41,024 bases of DNA from Acanthaster planci (taxonomy: Eukaryota; Echinodermata; Asteroidea; Valvatida; Acanthasteridae). The first letter of the stretch is position 1; every line of letters starts with the position of its first letter. A program made the translations under genes and the position numbers. The stretch is from the NCBI RefSeq assembly GCF_001949145.1, contig NW_019091725.1, positions 1 to 41,024 of the forward strand, written 5' to 3'. Positions 1 to 10,371 of the stretch are shown here, one piece after another. Below the pieces are notes generated by a model. That model had not been told where the DNA came from and ran no database searches. It worked only from the letters and a program-made list of their open reading frames with translations.

Positions 1-551
1 AATAACAGGTAGGAATAGGGCTGGCTGGTGGCATCGGCGTAGGCTTCGACCATAAACTTTGTCTACCCCGGATACATCTGCTTAGCCAAATGAACAATCT
101 GAGATCGGTCTCTGGGATTTTTGAACAGGACGATGTCGTGACAATTCAGACTGATGGTCCTGCTCTCTTTCGACTGGTGGAACAAGTTCTGCACGATGTA
201 AATCACAGACAGGTTGCGGTGGTGGGATCCCTGGGTAAACAGTTTAGCAATGTGAGGATCTTTACCGCAGTCCTGCATCAAATCGTCCAACACCATAAGA
301 TTTCGGTGCTTCGGGTCGATGTGCTCTGACCAATCCTCCGGCAACCCCTCCACAAACTGAACATCAGGTAGATCGCGAGACAGTTCCTCGTAAGCCGGCT
401 GATACTGACCATAACACCACAAAATTCTCTCAAGAGGCTCCACAAATACATGATGATGATTTCTAATTAATTTACTGACCCACTGAGTCTTGCTGCAGCC
501 TGTTGGTCCCGCTACGCAAAACATGGCGGGATGTTGTAGTTTCGTGCCCAT
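1..551 (-). pseudogene. Packaging ATPase of Polinton-like element E1 (A32/FtsK-HerA type), runs off window edge
   Basis: Predicted motor that pumps viral DNA into capsids. From the ATG at 551 the frame shows a Walker A loop, GPTGCSKT (residues 15-22), and a Walker B strand, LMVLDD (residues 85-90), followed by SHHRNLSVIYIVQN, a block typical of the sensor region of these ATPases. The frame meets a TAG at 65-63, but the same frame continues with family-like sequence to base 1, so the gene is cut by one stop and then by the window edge. It lies downstream of the E1 polymerase on the same strand. It is clearly different from the GKTGSGKT-type ATPase of copy A, which argues that E1 is a separate element. 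Motifs are seen directly; the packaging role is known for the family. Confidence 0.8.
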
Positions 552-652
552 GGGGAAAATGATTACGCGGTTAAGCGCGCCGCATTTTATAGCTAAAGCA
601 CGATGACGTCATACCCTAAAACGTTACAACCTAATGACGTCACGGAATTCCC

Positions 653-883
653 TTATACAACGTCACTGACATTCTTTACCGCGTCAAATACGGGTACATT
701 CGAAATGACGGAATGAAACAGATCGCTTTCCAAGATACTCGACAATTCAATGCCAAATATAGACGATAAAATAACCAGTAACACGAGAAGTATAATTAAC
801 AGTACATATCGAGCATTTACAGAACTGTGTGTTCGCCATGGTGCTTTTGGATCAAATGTGACGGGACAGTCGAGCCGTTCTTT
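653..883 (-). other. Short hydrophobic open frame between E1 polymerase and ATPase
   Basis: Directly after the polymerase stop the same frame stays open for 76 codons to a TAA at 655-653. It contains one strongly hydrophobic stretch (VLLIILLVLLVILSSIF), a likely membrane segment. There is no ATG in this frame, so either the start codon has been lost or the opening is chance. Small membrane proteins are common in these elements, but I do not recognise this one. Confidence 0.25.
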
Positions 884-3800
884 TTATGAAGACTTGTATC
901 CGTACAGTACGGTATTGTAATCATCCCTTATGACCCTCTTGCTGTACACCACGCGATAGTCTTTGGTAGCGGACTTGGTCAAGATTTTCCTTTCCTTGCC
1001 ATTTCGGACGATCTTGTGAGGATCCGCTATGACGATCTTTTCAGGACTGACCTCTTTGACCATGTCAACCACGGAATCAAAATTGATCCGCTGCGCATTT
1101 CTGAAGTTTAAGGTGAATCCCCTGACCTTACAGCACGTCTTACCCGTGTCCAATCGATACGCGTAATTCTTGGGTCCGCCCGTCATGGGGACTGATTTCG
1201 TTGGTGAGATCACCCAGAAAATCGCCTAAAGGAAGTTTGTACTGCCCCGGCCTATCCACATATATGACGCTGTCGGTATCGTAGTACAAGACCAAATCCT
1301 GCAATTGTTCGAGCACGCCGTACAGTTTAAGACGAGCGTGCGCCGTGGTGAAGGCGGCAATGACCACGTTTGTTCTGGAATTAGGATCGATAAACTCTTC
1401 TTGGGATTCATAGCGCACTTCCGCCATTTCGTGATTGATAAAATTAATATCGTGGACCACGAGGTGATCGGCGAGGAGGAATTCGTACAACTTACAGGGA
1501 TCGCTCACAATCGCGACTTGAGGCATTTTTAGTCTCTGACCGAACTTTCCCCAGAACGAATCGAGCATGAGCTTAGCCAGTGCCCTAAGCCCAGGGTTTT
1601 TTCTATTTTGGAAGCATCCAACCGAATCCCTTCCCGCTGGAAATACAGATCGATGTATTCCGCCTTATCGCTCTCGGTTTTGACCGAACCCGGCCACCCC
1701 GACGCTTCGAATTTTAGTTTCAAGAACGTATTGATGTACTCGGTAAAAAACCTGCCGGTGTTGGTATCCGTATTGTATTGTTCGCTGTGTGAAAAATGCC
1801 ACACTACCTCCATCTTTACCACCTTGTAACCCAATTTGATGGCCTTTTCCAGTTCAATGGAAACCCACATACCGTGCAGCGCTCTTTCATCGTCTGTGTG
1901 TTGGCAAGGGGTCTGTTGTTGAGTGTCTACGCATGTGCGGCAGAGTGGAAATGTCAACTTCCCACCCGATCGATAAGGCAGTAGGGATGATACAGGGTCG
2001 GTGGAGGTAGGACGCTACATTTGATGAGACCGTAATAGTCGGCACGTCTTTAAAGTTCTCCGTTACAATCTCGGGGTGATAGAGCGGGTAGGGGCAGTAC
2101 TTGTTCGTAGGGGTACAGGAAACAAAAGTCCACGTAGTGAATCTTTTTGTCCCCGGAGGTTTGATAAAATAACCGGGTGGCGTTGGTTCGCCCCCCGTAG
2201 AACGCGTCCCTAGGATTCAGCGTGGCGCGGGGTCCTGTGATGGCTTCGTCTTGCAGCGCGCGTTTCATGTCTTTGGGTAAGGTGTTGAACATGGCCTTCC
2301 ATTCGCATTCCCACATTTCGACAAACTGTTTACAGGTGGTTCGGAGAAATGATTTCCTCTCCTGAGTGTGCATGTACAATTCAGCCATGGGGGTCATGGG
2401 CGTGTTGTTGACCATCTTTCTATTGGGATAACACTTGACGCACCCGTGAAAGTAACAGCCGTTGAAGGAATAGATAATCTGATTTTTAGCGTCATATCTG
2501 TCCACCTTGTAATTTCCAATCTGTTTTTCACCTTTGTTTCTCGCGTGCTGAATATAAGTATCCGAGGTCAAGTGCACGTATTGTAACCACTGCAGCGCGA
2601 CTTTGGATTGATTTTCTTTATTGTTGTATGATGGCTATGCTATCTGCGCGCAGAAAATTCCTCCTGTACACTAAATTAAAGGCGGAAGCGATGGTGATGC
2701 AACTCTTGGAGGGATCCACAACGGGATCGCCCTCCCCCGTGAAAGTGACCCTCTTGAACAACGTGCGAAACTGCAGACAACGACTCAAGATATCGACGTC
2801 GCTGATACAATACTACAATAATTCGTCTTGCAGTACGAACTGTTTCCCCTTTTGTTTCTCGTACCAACTATAGAATTCCTGTCTCTTATCCGAGCTCATA
2901 CCTTCCGGTCGTTGTACTTAGCATCGGGGTAGGGGCCCGCGTAATCTTGGTTTTGTTTCGTATTCCAGAAGTGAGGGAAAAATCCTTTGTGCCATACCTT
3001 CGGACCCGAAGGCTTTGGGCAACTTGGCCAACCCATGGGCAGAAAATTCATGGAATTGATCACTTTGCGTTCAAACTACGGTAACATGATGGCTTGTATT
3101 TTACACCCCGTGTATGTGATCTCGGGTATGATGGTATTATCGTACAAGTAACTGAGCAAAAAACACCCTTCGTACTCCTTCAGATTGTGCGCCAAGGCGA
3201 TTGAAGTTAGCGTATCTTTGGAACCGAACAACCAATCGTATAACTCTTCCTTACATTTCTCCCTTTGAATATCTTTTCGCGCAAAAGGGAACAGTGCTCG
3301 CACGACTTATACATCGGATCGGCGTCCGACCTTTCGGCGCAAAGCACGCAGACCCCGCGAGCAACACATAGATTTGGCACGTGTACACCGTTATCCTGAG
3401 TACACTCAAAATCAAAGAATACGTATTTAGCCACGGCTTGTTTTTTCTTGAATTTTTGCCTTGCCTTCCACCATCGCACTCCTCCCCCTCACTCTCGTTT
3501 CCTTCACCATACCCGCTGTTGCCATCACTGACCCCCTTACTTTCAACCGGTTCAATGAAACACTCGTGATCGATCGATCCCATTTCCCTACAGACGGCGC
3601 AATACCTTTGTGCTTAGTCGTGTTCTCCGCGCTTGCCATTTAATATTGATATTCACGAACACATCGCAGCGCTTACACCTATAATACGTTTGACAGACCG
3701 TTTTGTCCTTGATTCGTTTACCCTTGTGATTATCGAGACATCGGTGGTCTATGAAGTTGCGATTGCATTCGGAACAGTGCACCCAAGTGTCTATTTCACC

Positions 3801-4876
3801 CTCCAGGCAGCCTGGAGACATACATAGTTTACAATCATCGACGCATCTTGTGTATTTTTCTTTCGCATTATACCCTACTTGACACTTGTCGCAAAAGTAA
3901 CCCCTGTTTAAAAATGCCTTCATGGATGTGATCAGATCATAATGATTGTCGTGAAAGTACAGGTAAATGGTATGTCGACGGACAGGCCCTTTGAAAATGG
4001 CGGCGTTAAAATGATCGAACGATAACACCACAAGGCTGTATTCGGTAAGACGTCCTGAAATTTCCGAATTTCCTCAATGCCACACAGCTCTTCCTTCACG
4101 CCCGCTTTAGCGAGCAAATCTCTGGCCAGGTATTCTTGGTCTTTACGACTTTGCCTTATGTTTCTTAACTGAGGGTGGTTTTCTATAATAGCTATCCCCG
4201 TCACGATCGCCCTGGCGCTACACAGTTCCGTCTTATCATCTTTAATCTGAATGACCGAGCTCTTATCCCGTAACATATCTTGAATTTTGACCACGCCGTG
4301 AGTTTGGGTCTTTCCCCCTTTTTGCATCCGCATGTGCACAAAATGAATGTCGACCTGGTCGTCCAATCGAATGTGTTGATGGGATTGCAACACTTGTTCG
4401 ATACGAGCCAGAAATCTCTCGACCGTTAATTCATCGACTCGTAAAAATGGCAGAGCAATGGGAAAATTCAAGTAAGTCGATTGAAACACCAACCTTACTC
4501 GGTCTTCGGCGGGGAGACCGTCCGTTAATCTCTCCAAAATGCTCTCGAAAATGGAACCCAGGCGTGGTAAAAACTGTCGTAGGGATAAATGGTCCATGTT
4601 CCTGAACTGAATTATGTAATCATACGTGGAGGCTTGATACTTTTTTACAAACTTCTCATTAACGTCTATAATATGGTAATAATCTTGCAGTCTCTCCACG
4701 CGAATCCTCTTCCTTGGGCGGCTGTTTCTCCTCGTCCTCGGAGAAGGCTCCGGTAGTTCTTCCGCCCTCTCGTCCTCTGGAACATCTTCCTCAAACTCTG
4801 CCCACGAATCGTCGACGTGGTGTTCGCTATTACCTTACCGTCGCTGGTGCGGTGTGCCGTCTTCAGCCGGGTCCAT
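884..4876 (-). pseudogene. Protein-primed family-B DNA polymerase (PolB) of element E1
   Basis: Replicates the linear element DNA from a protein primer. Reading 5' to 3' on the minus strand: an N-terminal domain (4699-3932), a cysteine-rich zinc region (about 4031-3600, many CxxC pairs), the exonuclease motif FFDFEC (3419-3402), an Exo II-like region near 3186, the protein-priming landmark NPRDAFYGGRTNA and the palm motif A region YVDFCFLYPY (both in 2577-2050), palm motif B with SFWGKFGQR (near 1565), and palm motif C, YYDTDS (about 1283-1266). The start at 4876 is chosen because its ATG directly follows the stop of the upstream small ORF and is in frame with the N-terminal domain. An in-frame TAA occurs at codon 14, and at least five further frame changes follow, so it is not functional. 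The motif order identifies the family with high confidence. Confidence 0.9.
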
Positions 4877-5044
4877 TCAATCCTCTTCATCCGACGGACA
4901 GTTACCGTCCTCTTGATTCAGAGCCAGTTCGCACAGTCCATGAAAGGCGTACGCCCTCTCATCTTCGCTGAGCACAACGGTCTCGAGAAGCAAGTTGAGT
5001 GCTTCGTACGTTTCACAGTTTTGTATATCCTGGTAGAAATCCAT
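4877..5044 (-). CDS. Small acidic ORF upstream of E1 PolB (55 aa)
   Basis: An intact 55-codon frame begins with an ATG at 5044 and ends with a TGA at 4879-4877. Its last base is immediately followed by the ATG of the polymerase frame, a TGA/ATG abutment that suggests the two were expressed together. The protein starts MDFYQDIQNCE, is probably helical in the middle (LLLETVVLSEDERAYAF) and ends in an acidic tail (PSDEED). I do not recognise a domain. Position and integrity next to a decayed polymerase are the reasons to list it. It could be a regulatory or accessory protein of the element. Confidence 0.45.
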   Translation of the reverse strand: MDFYQDIQNCETYEALNLLLETVVLSEDERAYAFHGLCELALNQEDGNCPSDEED

Positions 5045-5733
5045 TGCTGACGAAATTCAACGCCCGTCGCTGGTCGTTGCTGTTCGTAAAATGACCATCG
5101 CTACATAGGCCACCACTATGCAGTCCACCGCAATTCTTTTAATCGAACTCCTGTTACGTTCGGTTTTCTTGGGATTATCTCGATTTCAGCATGGCGGTCC
5201 GCGCGGTCCATTGTCCGGGGAGTATCCCTTCGATTACTGGGTGCCGCGTGCGGTCCTTTGTGTAGGGATTATCACTTCCTACTTCCTAATTACTTTTGGA
5301 TCGCCTGCTGGGCCAGTCAGTATACCATCACGCACGATATGACTCATCCACTATTTTTTATCATAAGCAAGGTCAAATCGTGCCGAAAATTTTAACCCCC
5401 GTGCCTTATTCTAATTTTATCCCACACACCAAGGGTCAACCTGTGCCAGACTTTCTGACCTTATGCCTATTCCTTACCAAAGGTCAATCTGCGCCAGAAT
5501 TTTTCACTCTACACCTCATTCCTATTCATATAAATATCATATTATTATTATTATTATACTTATGCATATTATTGTGACCTTTTGCTATTTCTTTAGAAAA
5601 GGTCAAAGTGTGCTCAACAGTCCCCCCAATACTTGCAACTAAACTTGAATTTGTTAAACCTGACCGTCGACAAGGACCGGATCAAAACACCTTTACTTAA
5701 TACAACACCTTTACCTAAAACACCTTTAACTGT
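5045..5733. other. Non-coding stretch between element E1 and copy A
   Basis: No gene is recognised. It contains imperfect repeats with AGGTCA words (5370-5605) and an AT-rich run with ATT triplets near 5540-5565. The terminus of E1 and the left end of copy A should lie here, but I could not locate inverted terminal repeats. Confidence 0.5.
5370..5605. repeat. Imperfect direct repeats with AGGTCA words and a hairpin
   Basis: Segments starting near 5370, 5432 and 5480 share the pattern AGGTCAA, then TGTGCCAGA-like, then a T/C-rich tail, with spacing of about 63 and 48 bp. AGGTCA, GGGTCA or their complement TGACCT occur at 5370, 5433, 5456, 5481, 5575 and 5600. The last two form an inverted pair, TGACCTTTT (5575-5583) and AAAAGGTCA (5597-5605). 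They may be subterminal repeats of an element. Confidence 0.5.
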
Positions 5734-6750
5734 TCAAGCAGGCGGTAATTCAGTGTCTTCTGGGGCCGCTGGAAGTTCTTCTTTAACAAAACTCCGTGTA
5801 GGTCCGCCCAACAAGTAGTACAAAGTGGGCCCCGTTTTCACACGCTTACTATTGACCCGTTTAAATTGACTTGTAAGTTTCTCAATTTTGTAAACGTCCA
5901 CTGACCGAATGGGATCGGTTGCTCTTCTGACGGTACCGCCCTCTTGCTCGCCCGCGTAGTATAAATACCTAACCAAAACGTCTGGGGGAAGTTCTTTTTG
6001 GCTCGCTTCGCTTTTAACAGGTGCTGCAGGTGCCTTTTTCACGCGGTCCAACTTGATGGCTTCTGCGGGTTCTTTGTCAATCAACTGAATCTTTTCCCCT
6101 TTCAGCGATTTTATTACTTGGGGCAGACGTTTTACCCATTCTACGTTCACCTACATTTAACATTTCTTGCGCGTATTGATGGCAAAACAACCTTTCGGCT
6201 AAAGTCCTATTAAACTGTTCGACGATTCCCTGCGAGCTATGAACGCCCGGTTCGCCCACTTGAATCTCGACCTCGTGTTTGTTAAACAACTTTTTAAACT
6301 CGCCTTTAAATTTTGATCCCACGTCCACCTCAATTAACCGGGGCCAAGTCAGCAACGACCTTTTGTAAACCTGTTTAATAGCTTCAGATGCTTGTTCGGC
6401 CGTTTTACTCGTCAATGGCTCGGTTTCCTTGTACGTCGAACCCACGTCAAAGACGGTTAAAGCGTACTTGTAAGTTTTACGGTTTACTCGATCCCAAGGT
6501 AAGTATAGTATGTCTAATTGGTGCGCCTCGTTTGGAGAGACAAAATCCGATTGCAACATTGTAGGTCTTGGTACGTAATCGGGCGGGGTTAAATAAATTT
6601 GCCAAATGGCCTGCTTTTTTAACCAAGCTCTGACATCCAGCTTGTCTGCACCTGTTTTTTGATGCAAGTTGTCTACGGTCTTTCACCCTTCCAGTAGCCT
6701 TTGGGGCTGTAAAACAGTTTATTAATTTCTTTGTCCTTTGATTTGTTCAT
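5734..6750 (-). pseudogene. Retroviral-type integrase of Polinton copy A
   Basis: Inserts the element DNA into the genome. The ATG at 6750 is chosen because it opens the frame carrying FYSPKGYWKG (6714-6685), a conserved N-terminal block of animal Polinton integrases. After a frame change near 6675 the catalytic core follows: the first Asp in QLDILYLPWDR, a second in EVDVGSKFKG and the Glu in GIVEQFNRTLAERLF, giving a D,D-35-E-like arrangement. A second frame change near 6145 leads into the C-terminal half (VKRLPQVIK to LPPA), which resembles the usual SH3/chromodomain-like tail. All catalytic residues are still visible, but two frameshifts break the protein. Its start overlaps the end of the small membrane protein gene. 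Family identification is confident. Confidence 0.85.
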
Positions 6751-6870
6751 TTAAAATAAACCTAACTAAACCAATACGCCAAAAAACTACCAAAGCAGTT
6801 CCCCCTAAAATCCACACCAATTCTGGCAAGACAGGAAGAAACCGCTGGACCGTTGACAATGTACTTGCTT
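6722..6870 (-). pseudogene. C-terminal remnant of small membrane protein (copy A)
   Basis: The segment ELVWILGGTALVVFWRIGLV is nearly the same as ELVWVLGGTAVFCYIIGLV in the longer copy C gene (26099-26542), so this is the 3' end of that gene with its membrane span. It stops at a TAA (6724-6722) and overlaps the integrase start at 6750 in another frame. The N-terminal part is missing here, presumably deleted together with the capsid gene. Function unknown. Confidence 0.6.
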
Positions 6871-6956
6871 TTTGTTAATGGACGCGTAATTCACGGAAGA
6901 AGACGGGAACTTTAAAAGCTTCGTGAATTAAGTCTGGTTTAAAGTAAAAGAAAAGT

Positions 6957-7602
6957 ATGAGTCGGAATGGCAACATGTATAAGAACCCACACTGCGCTTT
7001 AATCGTGGGCAAAACGGGGTCGGGGAAAACTCGGTAGATTTTGGATCTTTTGCACACCGATATTGGTTTGCATTTGAAGCTATTGTAATCATTTGCCCAA
7101 CGTTGTCTAAAAAAAATATTTGGACAAACTATAGATTTAAACCGACGAAAACGTTTATCTATGTGATTTAGATCGAGAGAAACTTGAATCAAACGAGGCG
7201 ATTGACCTATATCAAAAAGCTTTTGACGGAGTAAATACGCTGTTTGTCGTGGACGATTGTACCTCAGATCAGTTTATCAAGTATAGAAAGAGGTCAAAAG
7301 GTAGCAATACATTTGCCTTGTGCAAAATGGCTTTTAGCGGGAGACATTATCTTCATACATGTTGGTTTTGTTAACGCAAAAGTACAACTCGGTTCTCAAA
7401 GACTTCAGAGAGAACAAGGTTTGGGTAGCTTTGTTTCATTGCAAGGACCTNCAAGGACCTAAATTCGTTTGACCAGTGTTTAGACGAGAACGACGTTGTG
7501 CCCAACGGTGAAAGGGAACCAATCAAATGACATTTAAGAGACGTGAAGTTCAGTAAGCTGGTGTTGTTGACTGAGCCACCCGTGTCTTATTCACTTCAAT
7601 AA
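6957..7602 (+). pseudogene. Packaging ATPase, GKTGSGKT type (copy A)
   Basis: Predicted DNA-packaging motor of the adintovirus/Polinton family. From the ATG at 6957 the Walker A loop GKTGSGKT lies at 7008-7031 and an in-frame TAG follows at 7035. In another frame the Walker B strand LFVVDDCTSDQF lies at about 7240-7275, followed by MAFSGRHYLHT, a block seen in these ATPases. The C-terminal part in further frames contains SFDQCLDENDVVP and ends LLTEPPVS before a TAA at 7600-7602. Homologous pieces occur in copy B (20944-21105) and copy C (28045-28215). The run contains the only ambiguous base of the window (7451). Several frameshifts make it non-functional. Confidence 0.8.
7451..7451. other. 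Ambiguous base N inside a repeated 9-mer
   Basis: The word CAAGGACCT occurs on both sides of the N (7442-7450 and 7452-7460). This may be a mis-joined assembly overlap rather than a true duplication, and it changes the ATPase frame. Confidence 0.8.
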
Positions 7603-7643
7603 AGATAAGAAAAATATTTTAATTACATATAAAATATATAAAG

Positions 7644-8168
7644 ATGGAAAATAGAATCTGCGAAATCTGTAAGAGACAAAAGGATCTCTCAAACTTCAGA
7701 GTTGAATCCGCCGGTAACATTAACGTCTGCTGTAATCAGTGTATCGCTAAGAAGATGGAAATTATACTCAAGTACCATTGCCCCCCATGGTCAGCAGACG
7801 CACCTATGCAGAGAGTGTAGTGGCTCTTCAGTTTGTATACATGGTAAACAAAGACATTACTGCAATTTGTATAACGATCCAATAGAAGTAACTATTAGCG
7901 AGTGGATTCGTATTTGCCGTCCTGAAGACAAGAAGTACAAACGATTCGATCCAGATCATTTCATTGACACGGACTTCTGCCGCAGGTTAATAGAAGATTA
8001 CGAGTACTGTTTTTACAAGGACTGCAAAGTAAAAATGCAGCTTGCTGAGGGGAAATCTGACTTGTGCACTATTGAGCGGGTTGCGTCCTCTGCTGCTACA
8101 GTTGTAACTGTAAAAAGAAGTCTAACAAGCTAGTTGAAAACGAACTTGACCTAGTAACCGTTTGTTAA
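7644..8168 (+). pseudogene. Zinc-binding HNH-like nuclease (copy A)
   Basis: A virus-type protein with N-terminal Cys-rich modules and a C-terminal HNH-like fold, probably a DNA endonuclease. From the ATG at 7644 the frame has RICEICKRQKDLSNF and CCNQC, a treble-clef-like pair. After a frame change near 7790, a second frame has CRECSGSSVCIHGKQRHYC followed by RFDPDHFIDTDFC and CFYKDCKV. The last part, in a third frame, ends CVLCCYSCNCKKK before a TAA at 8168. Compared with the family, the stretch that should join TIERV to the final cysteines, which carries the catalytic His, seems deleted, so nuclease activity is unlikely. It has no counterpart in copies B and C. HNH assignment is from family knowledge; moderate confidence. 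Confidence 0.6.
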
Positions 8169-8370
8169 AGATTTGTTTAAATTGGCTGTAACTAGGTTAC
8201 CGTAGTCTGGTAACAGCTTTTAATAGTTTTGTTTAATATAATTAAACATTAACTAGGCTGCAATAAATTCAAATAATTATCGAGCTAGTTATCGCAGTTA
8301 ACTTAACGTATTACACCTACGAGTACCTACGTGCCAAGTAAACGTTAAAAAACTTTAAAACGTATATATT

Positions 8371-8926
8371 AGAATCGACGACTTTAGAACTATCCTCGCA
8401 GATTCAAAAGTTAAAAGCGAACCTGCACACACCACAGAACCTAAACCAAACGTCAAAGACAGACTATGTTCACTTGTAGCATCGGGCGAGTCTAAAAAAT
8501 ACCTGGGTAAAGAAGATTCCGTCAAGGACATCGAATCACTTACTCCCGCAGAACAGGAGAAACTTTTTAATCTGTACGAAGTTAAATTCGGCAAAGAGGT
8601 CGTTAAAACTGTGGGCAATGCGATTTTAAGCTTGAACGCCAGACTTTTAGGCAAGCTACGCCGATAGAATTCTTAGGCTTCAACGTGGAATTGAAATCAG
8701 AGGAAAACCTAACCACAGATTTAAGCAACGATCCCATTGTTAGTCAGACGATTGGCCATTTTTAAGCGAACTCTGTTACAAGTACGGTATTTACCTGTCG
8801 CCGCTAGTTGCAACCTTAATAAGTACAAAACATTTAGACATTAACAAAAATAAGTGTGTCATAAAAGAAGATGTCAACAGAAGAACAGCCAACAACAGCA
8901 GCGACTCCAGCACCGACTCCTGTTAA
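8371..8926 (+). pseudogene. Conserved element protein of unknown function, 'LTPAEQEKL' family (copy A)
   Basis: The frame contains DRLCSLVASGESKKYLG, then ESLTPAEQEKLFNLYEVKFG, then after a frame change SNDPIVSQTIG and LCYKYGIYLSPLVATL. The same order of blocks occurs on the minus strand in copy B (20788-20320), which shows it is a real gene. In copy B the protein starts with an ATG; at the equivalent place here (near 8371) no ATG remains. Mostly helical, with a hydrophobic patch (YLSPLVATLI) near the end. The 3' end overlaps the next gene out of frame by 56 bases. Function unknown; it sits between the ATPase/HNH genes and the coiled-coil protein. Confidence 0.55.
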
Positions 8927-9029
8927 GAGTCCAGTGCAAACGGTCACCAAAAAAAATCCTAAGCGAATAGAACAGGGTAAAAAGCTGACAGAACATAACG
9001 AGAAGATGAAGCAACACTTGGCCAAATGA
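8871..9029 (+). CDS. Small basic protein (52 aa, copy A)
   Basis: An intact 52-codon frame runs from the ATG at 8871 to a TGA at 9027-9029. The N-terminal half is Thr/Pro-rich (TTAATPAPTPVKSP) and the second half is strongly basic (KKNPKRIEQGKKL), as in small nucleic-acid-binding or core proteins. A related gene with a similar start, the same KxxKR block and an added C-terminal hydrophobic segment is in copy B (20405-20085). The start lies inside the upstream conserved gene in a different frame, and the same overlap is present in copy B. The function is inferred only from charge. Confidence 0.5.
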   Translation: MSTEEQPTTAATPAPTPVKSPVQTVTKKNPKRIEQGKKLTEHNEKMKQHLAK

Positions 9030-10283
9030 AAGCAGAGTCAGACATGGAATAGTTTTTAAAGCCAAGTTTAAAAAACCAAGTTTAAAAAACAAGCCGAGGA
9101 AGACCGCGATAACACCTTTGCACAAGCGAACACATTAGACACAACACGATAAGAAACATCGTTTGTAGAAGGCCAAGGACAAGACACAGCAGAGTTGTGG
9201 ACAGTGTTAACGGAAGACAAAAACAATCTTTTTTTACGACGATATTGAAGAAAAAACAGGATACGAGCCGTTAATTAGGGATCCAAACATCTTTAATCTC
9301 GACAGTAAAGACGGCCTATATGTCAAGTATAATGGTAAAAAAGTTCTTTTGACCCACAAAAACAACAGCATTAAGTTTCTCAGCCTAGGCTACATCCAAA
9401 GCAAAACAAATGTAGATTTCATAAGATGTGTTTTAGGTTTCCAAGACTACATTGCCGGCAAAACGAAGGAGGAAGTCCTAGAAATGAGGAAGCAACTTTC
9501 AGAGATCACCCCCAAAACATCGAGTCACGAAACCTCCCCCAAGCGCAGAACAAGTCAGTGAAATCGTGGAAGGCTTCACTTAAGGTGTAGATGTAAAACC
9601 CTCGGTTGGAGGGTTAACTTATCGGGAACTTAGCGGTTTAGATAAGGCTTTACAGACGGTCAAAGGGGAGCTGATTTTACACCAAGGCAAGTTAGGCAAA
9701 TTAGACACAAAGATTCAAAAGGTTAGGAACGAGTTAAAAGAGGCGGCTTCGGAAGGAGAGCGAGCAGAACTTCAAAGGCAATTCAAGATCTACGAGTGGA
9801 GAGGCAAAGTAGACTAGAATCCATCAACATAGACAGCAATCGGCTTCGTTCACAAATCAATCGCATCAAAGAAACTATTAAAGCGGTACTAGACAAAGAT
9901 TTAACTTTACGCGAACAAATTTGGGTGTTGTTTAGAGAACAGGGTGTAGCAATTTTAATCATCTTGTCGGCTTTCAGTTTAGCCATTAGTACCTTAGTCG
10001 GTCCATAGTAGTCGGCGTCAGAGCTGTTGGAACGCCTAGTCCCGGGCATGAGTCTAGCCCAAAACCTGCACCCCCGGGCAAAGGAGGTGTAACCAACTGG
10101 GTTAAAAGACAATTGCAAAACTTGGCGAACGTGTTGAAAAAATTGGGATTGTCTGCTTTGGTTGCCCGGATTTATTGGCAGTATTTTAAGTTGGCTATCA
10201 ACGTCGGTAGGGCTGCCGAACATTTGTGGGCATTGTTGTTGGGTGCGGGTGTTTTAATTTTGACTCATGTGCAGAAGATGTAA
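9026..10283 (+). pseudogene. Coiled-coil membrane protein (copy A)
   Basis: Long structural-type protein shared by all three copies. Blocks in order: an N-terminal domain with KTGYEPLIRDPNIFNLDS and VKYNGKK, a linker with VLGFQDYIAGKTKEE, a long coiled coil (about 9600-9930, rich in Leu/Lys/Glu heptads, ending RSQINRIKETIKAV), a membrane segment after LFREQGVAI (about 9940-10000), a Pro-rich hinge, and a second hydrophobic segment, LWALLLGAGVLILTHV, before the TAA at 10281-10283. The proposed start at 9026 overlaps the previous stop by four bases and is uncertain; several frameshifts break the gene. Homologues: 18562-19796 (-) and 28623-29794 (+). No known enzyme domain. It may be a virion or membrane-penetration protein, but that is inference. 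Confidence 0.6.
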
Positions 10284-10371
10284 GTCGGTTCGGGCTTTGT
10301 TTTGAGTGGTAAGTTATTCGATTTTGGCCTCTATACAAAAACGTAGGTTAACGAAATAATCTCAGGCAAAA

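Larger units (their letters stand above)
1..5044 (-). mobile_element. Polinton/Maverick-like element E1 (partial)
   Basis: An ATPase, PolB and small ORF lie on one strand in the order expected of one transcription block. The left part is beyond the window. I could not find terminal inverted repeats or a target duplication on the right. Confidence 0.65.

Noticed and set aside
6875-7192. 105-codon minus-strand frame
   Set aside because: Antisense to the ATPase with a clear Walker A motif on the plus strand.
8355-9125. Minus-strand frames with Ser/Cys-rich or hydrophobic translations
   Set aside because: They are antisense to the conserved LTPAEQEKL-family and basic-protein genes, whose plus-strand reading is supported by copy B.
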